From: an uncultured Alphaproteobacteria bacterium
Lineage (GTDB): Bacteria; Pseudomonadota; Alphaproteobacteria; Bin95
Length of the DNA stretch: 64,000 nt
Direction: 5' to 3'
Assembly (NCBI GenBank): GCA_938083135.1
Contig: CALLKY010000032.1
Span: 1-64,000, forward strand
In this document: in pieces, positions 60,846 to 64,000 of the stretch
Layout of the letters: every line of letters begins with the position of its first letter
Numbering within the stretch: the first letter of the stretch is position 1
Made by a program: the position numbers and the translations under genes
Notes under the pieces: generated by a model
Seen by the model: only the letters and a program-made list of their open reading frames with translations
Databases searched by the model: none
Told to the model about the DNA's origin: nothing

Positions 60846-61439
60846 ATGAAAGAACCGATCAAAGCCCGCCTCCTCAAAGCAACGGAAGCAAGCCTTCGCG
60901 AGACTGGTGCCAGAGGGCTAAAGGCCCGCCAAATCGCAGCAGAAGCCGATTGCGCTGTCGGATCAATCTATAAGTCCTTCAGCAATCTGGAAGCCGCCGC
61001 GGACCTTGTAATTGCTACTGTTTTTGAGAGACTGCGCGCTACGCTTACTGCAGTGGATCACACACCCAATGCGCCGAGAGACCATGCAATCGCGCTATCA
61101 GCGGCCTATTTGGAATTCGCGAGGCATGAAGGCAAGCTGTGGTTGGCGATCTTTGAACTGCCAGCACAACCGGACACTCCAGAGGGCCTGATCCGCCAAG
61201 ACGCTTTGGCCCATGTATTCGCTGAAGCGCATAAGGCCGTCGCCACTATTGTCCCAGAGGATGATGCTGCAGACGTCACCCAAATGATATGGGCGAGCCT
61301 GCATGGCCTTTCCCACTTGGAGGCCACTGGAACGCTTGCAGGCGGTGATCCGAGTGTCACAAACGCCCTCGCCCGGCGTGTTGTTGAGGCGATTTTGGAA
61401 AAAGAGAGCCCACAAAAGGAAACGGACGATAACCGTTAG
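60846..61439 (+). CDS. TetR-family transcriptional regulator
   Basis: A 197-residue repressor-type regulator. The helix-turn-helix LKARQIAAEADCAVGSIYKS (about 26-45) is followed by an all-helical ligand domain, where VATIVPEDDAADVTQMIWAS and GLSHLEATG are typical of the C-terminal domain of small TetR members. The start at 60846 has GGTGAG five bases upstream; the longer frame extends into the divergent gene and is rejected. It is divergent from the CREST-type membrane hydrolase and an operator lies between. A stem-loop covers its stop. Confidence 0.9.
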   Translation: MKEPIKARLLKATEASLRETGARGLKARQIAAEADCAVGSIYKSFSNLEAAADLVIATVFERLRATLTAVDHTPNAPRDHAIALSAAYLEFARHEGKLWLAIFELPAQPDTPEGLIRQDALAHVFAEAHKAVATIVPEDDAADVTQMIWASLHGLSHLEATGTLAGGDPSVTNALARRVVEAILEKESPQKETDDNR

Positions 61440-61450
61440 GTTACCGTCCG
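61423..61450 (+). terminator. Hairpin overlapping the TetR stop codon
   Basis: CGGACG-A-TAACC (61423-61434) pairs with GGTTA-C-CGTCCG (61439-61450), a single A/C mismatch and a four-base loop. There is no U-tract. It overlaps the stop codon (61437-61439). A second, smaller hairpin (TAAGT at 61467-61471 with ACTTA at 61486-61490, with inner CCCG/CGGG and a three-base bulge) follows. The remaining gap to gshA (61491-61686) shows no gene or recognisable site. Confidence 0.5.
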
Positions 61451-61686
61451 CAAGTCCAGAACCATGTAAGTCGCCCCGTGGCGGGACTTAGCGCGCTTCG
61501 AGCGCCCAACCGATCCGAAGAACGGCCAACGACTTACACGTGGGCGGCGTCTGAACTTCCCGGGCGAACCCTCTTAGCGCCGTCTCGCCACGCACAATTC
61601 CAATATGAACGAATACACAGAAATTGCGTGTGACCGTCGCTACAAAGCCGATGTGACCGCTATTACATATGAACGCCAATCAGCCC

Positions 61687-63054
61687 CTAATAGGCAAATT
61701 CCCCATAGATTTTACGGACATCACCGCCCCAGGCACCATTGAAGAGCGCCAATTTCGCTTCTGCAGGCGTGATTCCAGATTCCGCTACAGAATCCAAATG
61801 CCCAAGGAAATGCGCTTCATTATTGCCCGATGTGTCAAGGCAGGCGCGCGCATTCAAGCCATCACGTGCAATGGCCAGTGCATCCTTTGCGACGTCCTGG
61901 AGACTGCGGCCCGCGACCTTGGCCTTAAGGCCAGTGATCGGTGCCTGATCGCGCAATGTTAGCCGATCTTCAGAGGTCCAGTCAGAGATGAGCGCCAGCG
62001 CTGCCTTCTGCGCTGCATCATCATACAAAAGCCCAGTCCAGAACGCCGAAAGCGCACAGATGCTGGCCCATGGCCCGCCGTCCGCGCCTCGCATTTCCAG
62101 GAACCGCTTCATGCGCACTTCCGGGAATGCCGTTGTAATGTGGTCCGACCAGTCACCCATATGGGCTTCTTCGCCAGGGAGTTGGGGCAGTTTGCCTTTC
62201 ATGAATTCCCGGAAGCTTTCACCAGATACATCCATGTAGTCGCCATTGCGGAAGGCAAAATACATCGGCACGTCGAGCATATAGTCCGCATAACGCTCAA
62301 AGCCGAAACCGTCCTCAAATACGAATTCCAGCATGCCGCAGCGGTCTGGGTCTGTATCCGTCCAAACGTACGACCGCTCACTCACACGGCCTGTAGGTTT
62401 GCCTTCAACGAAGGGCGAATCTGCAAACAGCGCCGTTGCTAGTGGCTGTAATGCAAGGCTGATGCGGAACTTTTCGACCATGTCGGCTTCGCTGCCGAAA
62501 TCCAAATTCGTTTGGATCGTACAGGTGCGCTGCATCATATCGAGGCCGCGCGTGCCGACCTTCTGCATGTATTCGCGCATAATCTTGTAGCGCCCCTTGG
62601 GCATCCAAGGCACTTCGGCACGGCTCCAAATTGGATCAAACCCAACACCCAACATGCCGAGCCCAAGCTCCGCGCAGACTTCGCGCGTCTCATTCAGGTG
62701 CGCATTCGCTTCAGAGCAGGTCTGGTGCAGATTTTCCACAGGAGCGCCGGAAAGCTCGAATTGCCCACCGGGTTCCAGTGTGATGTTGCAGCCATCCCGC
62801 GTCAGAGCGACGGTGTTTCCGTCCTCCTTCAGCCGTGTCCATCCGAACCGGTCAGCAAGGGTGTTCAAAATGGCACCGATACCATCTGGCCCCTCATATT
62901 CTGGCCGACTAAAATCGCTCAGCCGGAACATGAACTTCTCGTGCTCCGTGCCGATGCGCCAGTCGCTTTTCGGCTTTGAGCCTACTGCAAACCAGTCCAC
63001 AAGCTGCTGCTTAGAAGTAATCGGGTCTCCGCCCGAGCTTGGAGGCGCCGCCAT
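61687..63054 (-). CDS. gshA: Glutamate-cysteine ligase (alphaproteobacterial/plant type)
   Basis: Makes gamma-glutamylcysteine, the first step of glutathione synthesis. A 455-residue GCS2-type protein, the length of plant and alphaproteobacterial GshA and unlike the E. coli enzyme. Marks are RIGTEHEKFMF near the substrate site, GCNITLEPGGQFELSGAP and GVGFDPIW, ending with GGDVRKIYGEFAY. Cysteine residues, which in plants regulate the enzyme, occur but their pairing cannot be judged. It lies 30 bases after rsmE in the same direction. Confidence 0.95.
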   Translation of the reverse strand: MAAPPSSGGDPITSKQQLVDWFAVGSKPKSDWRIGTEHEKFMFRLSDFSRPEYEGPDGIGAILNTLADRFGWTRLKEDGNTVALTRDGCNITLEPGGQFELSGAPVENLHQTCSEANAHLNETREVCAELGLGMLGVGFDPIWSRAEVPWMPKGRYKIMREYMQKVGTRGLDMMQRTCTIQTNLDFGSEADMVEKFRISLALQPLATALFADSPFVEGKPTGRVSERSYVWTDTDPDRCGMLEFVFEDGFGFERYADYMLDVPMYFAFRNGDYMDVSGESFREFMKGKLPQLPGEEAHMGDWSDHITTAFPEVRMKRFLEMRGADGGPWASICALSAFWTGLLYDDAAQKAALALISDWTSEDRLTLRDQAPITGLKAKVAGRSLQDVAKDALAIARDGLNARACLDTSGNNEAHFLGHLDSVAESGITPAEAKLALFNGAWGGDVRKIYGEFAY

Positions 63055-63084
63055 GTACCTAAAATCCTTAACTTATCGAACGCC

Positions 63085-63846
63085 TTAGCCGCGCGATGCT
63101 TTGAAATCACCGAGCGCCGCCTGCCCGAGCGTTAGCCCAGCGATGGCGGCAGTTTCGGCGCGCAGCACGCGCGGGCCAAGCCCTACCTTTGCAACAAAGG
63201 GGAGATCACCCAGTCCGTCAAGCTCACCTGGCGCAAAGCCCCCTTCCGGTCCGGACATAAATGCAAACGGCTGGCCAGGGTTATCAGCCAAAACCGAAAG
63301 CATTGGTGGTGCTGTGCCACTCTCATCGCCAATAATCAAAAGCCTGTCATTTGGCCAATTCGCAAGCAATTCAGGCAATGTCTGCACGGTGGCGATCTCG
63401 GGGGCGTTGAGGCGCTCAGACTGTTCCGCCGCTTCATGAACGATTCGATACAAGCGCCCTTCATTGATTTTCTCTGATTGCGAGCGTGATGTTTTAATCG
63501 GTAACAATTTCGCTGCGCCAAGCTCGGTCGCCTTCTCCGCCAGAAGTTCCATCGGGCCACGCTTGATCACCGCAAAGACCAACCACGGCCCATCATTTAG
63601 CGGCTGCGGACGCGTTTGCTCCTTAAGCACAAGTTTTGCGTCAGCCCGGCCAAGCGGCTCGACGCTCGCCAGCCATTCCCCATCCCTGCCGTTGAATAGC
63701 AAGACAGGCGCACCGGCCTGGCGGCGCAGCACCTTCAGCAGATATCGCGCCTGCTCCCGGTCCGTAGCAATTTCTAGCCCTGCGGCAAGGTTCGCCTCGA
63801 CAAACAAGCGCGGGGGCCGATATGTGGGTTTATGGGATGGATCCAT
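63085..63846 (-). CDS. rsmE: 16S rRNA m3U1498 methyltransferase
   Basis: Methylates N3 of U1498 in 16S rRNA. A 253-residue SPOUT-class protein. An N-terminal PUA-like domain (YRPPRLFVEANLAAGLEI) is followed by the trefoil knot with SGPEGGFAPGELDGLG (about 194-209) and the conserved GLGPRVLRAETAAIAGL. I placed the start at 63846 (MDPSHKPTYRPPRL); the frame reaches beyond into the ubiA gene on the other strand. The ubiA ATG is only five bases from this start, on the opposite strand. Paired with gshA downstream. Confidence 0.95.
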   Translation of the reverse strand: MDPSHKPTYRPPRLFVEANLAAGLEIATDREQARYLLKVLRRQAGAPVLLFNGRDGEWLASVEPLGRADAKLVLKEQTRPQPLNDGPWLVFAVIKRGPMELLAEKATELGAAKLLPIKTSRSQSEKINEGRLYRIVHEAAEQSERLNAPEIATVQTLPELLANWPNDRLLIIGDESGTAPPMLSVLADNPGQPFAFMSGPEGGFAPGELDGLGDLPFVAKVGLGPRVLRAETAAIAGLTLGQAALGDFKASRG

Positions 63847-63851
63847 AGCGA

Positions 63852-64000
63852 ATGACCGAAGATTCGAATAAGCCAGAGATATCGGGCGACGAGGCCGGAA
63901 ACGCAAGCGACATTGTACGTGAAGCTTGGATGCTGCGCATTCTGCCCGCGCCCGCGCGCCCCTATGCACGCCTCGCACGCCTCGACCGCCCCATAGGAAC
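63852..64000 (+). CDS. ubiA: 4-hydroxybenzoate polyprenyltransferase, N-terminal part
   Basis: Only the first 49 codons are in the window. They encode a hydrophilic N-terminal extension that starts MTEDSNKPEI, followed by PARPYARLARLDRPIGT, the start of the UbiA membrane domain (LRLDRPIGT in homologues). UbiA attaches a polyprenyl chain to 4-hydroxybenzoate in ubiquinone synthesis. An ATG near 63930 is an alternative start nearer to the homology. Divergent from rsmE by five bases, and in the conserved alphaproteobacterial order ubiA, rsmE, gshA. Confidence 0.86.
   Translation, partial: MTEDSNKPEISGDEAGNASDIVREAWMLRILPAPARPYARLARLDRPIG

Noticed and set aside
61488-61679. 63-residue leftward frame in the gap before gshA
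   Set aside because: No ribosome-binding site, unusual composition, and it lies downstream of gshA without support.
1-64000. tRNA or rRNA genes
   Set aside because: No tRNA-like T-arm with a matching acceptor stem and no rRNA-like sequence was seen outside coding genes.

Overview
The window reads as a stretch of an alphaproteobacterial chromosome, probably from a free-living aerobic relative of the Rhodospirillales. The evidence is a C4-type 5-aminolevulinate synthase (hemA), a plant/alphaproteobacterial-type glutamate-cysteine ligase next to rsmE and ubiA, the queA-tgt pair, a PhaB-type acetoacetyl-CoA reductase and a cobalamin cluster with a CbiG-CobJ fusion. Most of the sequence is moderately G+C-rich and densely coded, with many ATGA or 1-nt stop/start overlaps. 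No rRNA, tRNA or CRISPR was seen. The assignment to a lineage is inference from gene content only.

Layout. 1-2.1 kb is more A+T-rich and holds the end of an IS630-type transposase, a lone glycosyltransferase and a small unknown gene. 2.2-11 kb has a Gfo/Idh oxidoreductase, a membrane TPR protein, hemA, a K+ channel, a GGT-like hydrolase and a fumarase/aspartase-superfamily lyase. 11-17.4 kb is a leftward, translationally coupled operon: TetR regulator, RND adaptor, RND pump and a class III nucleotide cyclase. 17.6-22.9 kb has a UMF1-type transporter, a small coiled-coil protein, an ATP-dependent ligase with its MBL exonuclease, and a universal stress protein. 23-30.4 kb has an MlrC-type hydrolase, an SDR, a class III CoA-transferase, a MATE exporter, aat and a second GGT-like protein.

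30.4-44.7 kb contains queA-tgt, a giant FG-GAP/RTX calcium-binding protein, a second CoA-transferase, phaB, a DsbA-fold isomerase followed by a class III aminotransferase, an outer-membrane barrel, an alkaline-phosphatase-superfamily hydrolase, a Bcr/CflA exporter and a LysR regulator. 44.7-51.1 kb is a corrin-ring cluster (cbiX-cobH-cobL-cobI-cbiG/cobJ leftward, cobD rightward). 51.1-56.8 kb has an acyl-CoA dehydrogenase and a five-gene coupled set: two sister MFS permeases, an alpha/beta hydrolase, a tiny lipoprotein and an enoyl-CoA hydratase. 56.9-64 kb has a periplasmic cyclophilin with a terminator, an MFS permease with an M20 amidohydrolase, a TetR regulator divergent from a CREST-type membrane hydrolase around a clear operator, then gshA, rsmE and the start of ubiA.

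The best candidates for something undescribed are the cyclase built into an RND efflux operon, whose purine-selecting lysine position is asparagine, the coupled twin-MFS/hydrolase/lipoprotein/hydratase operon, and the TetR-CREST hydrolase switch. I do not see a complete, obviously novel defence or mobile system. The rest is mainly ordinary transport, amide and CoA-ester catabolism, cofactor and tRNA-modification metabolism.
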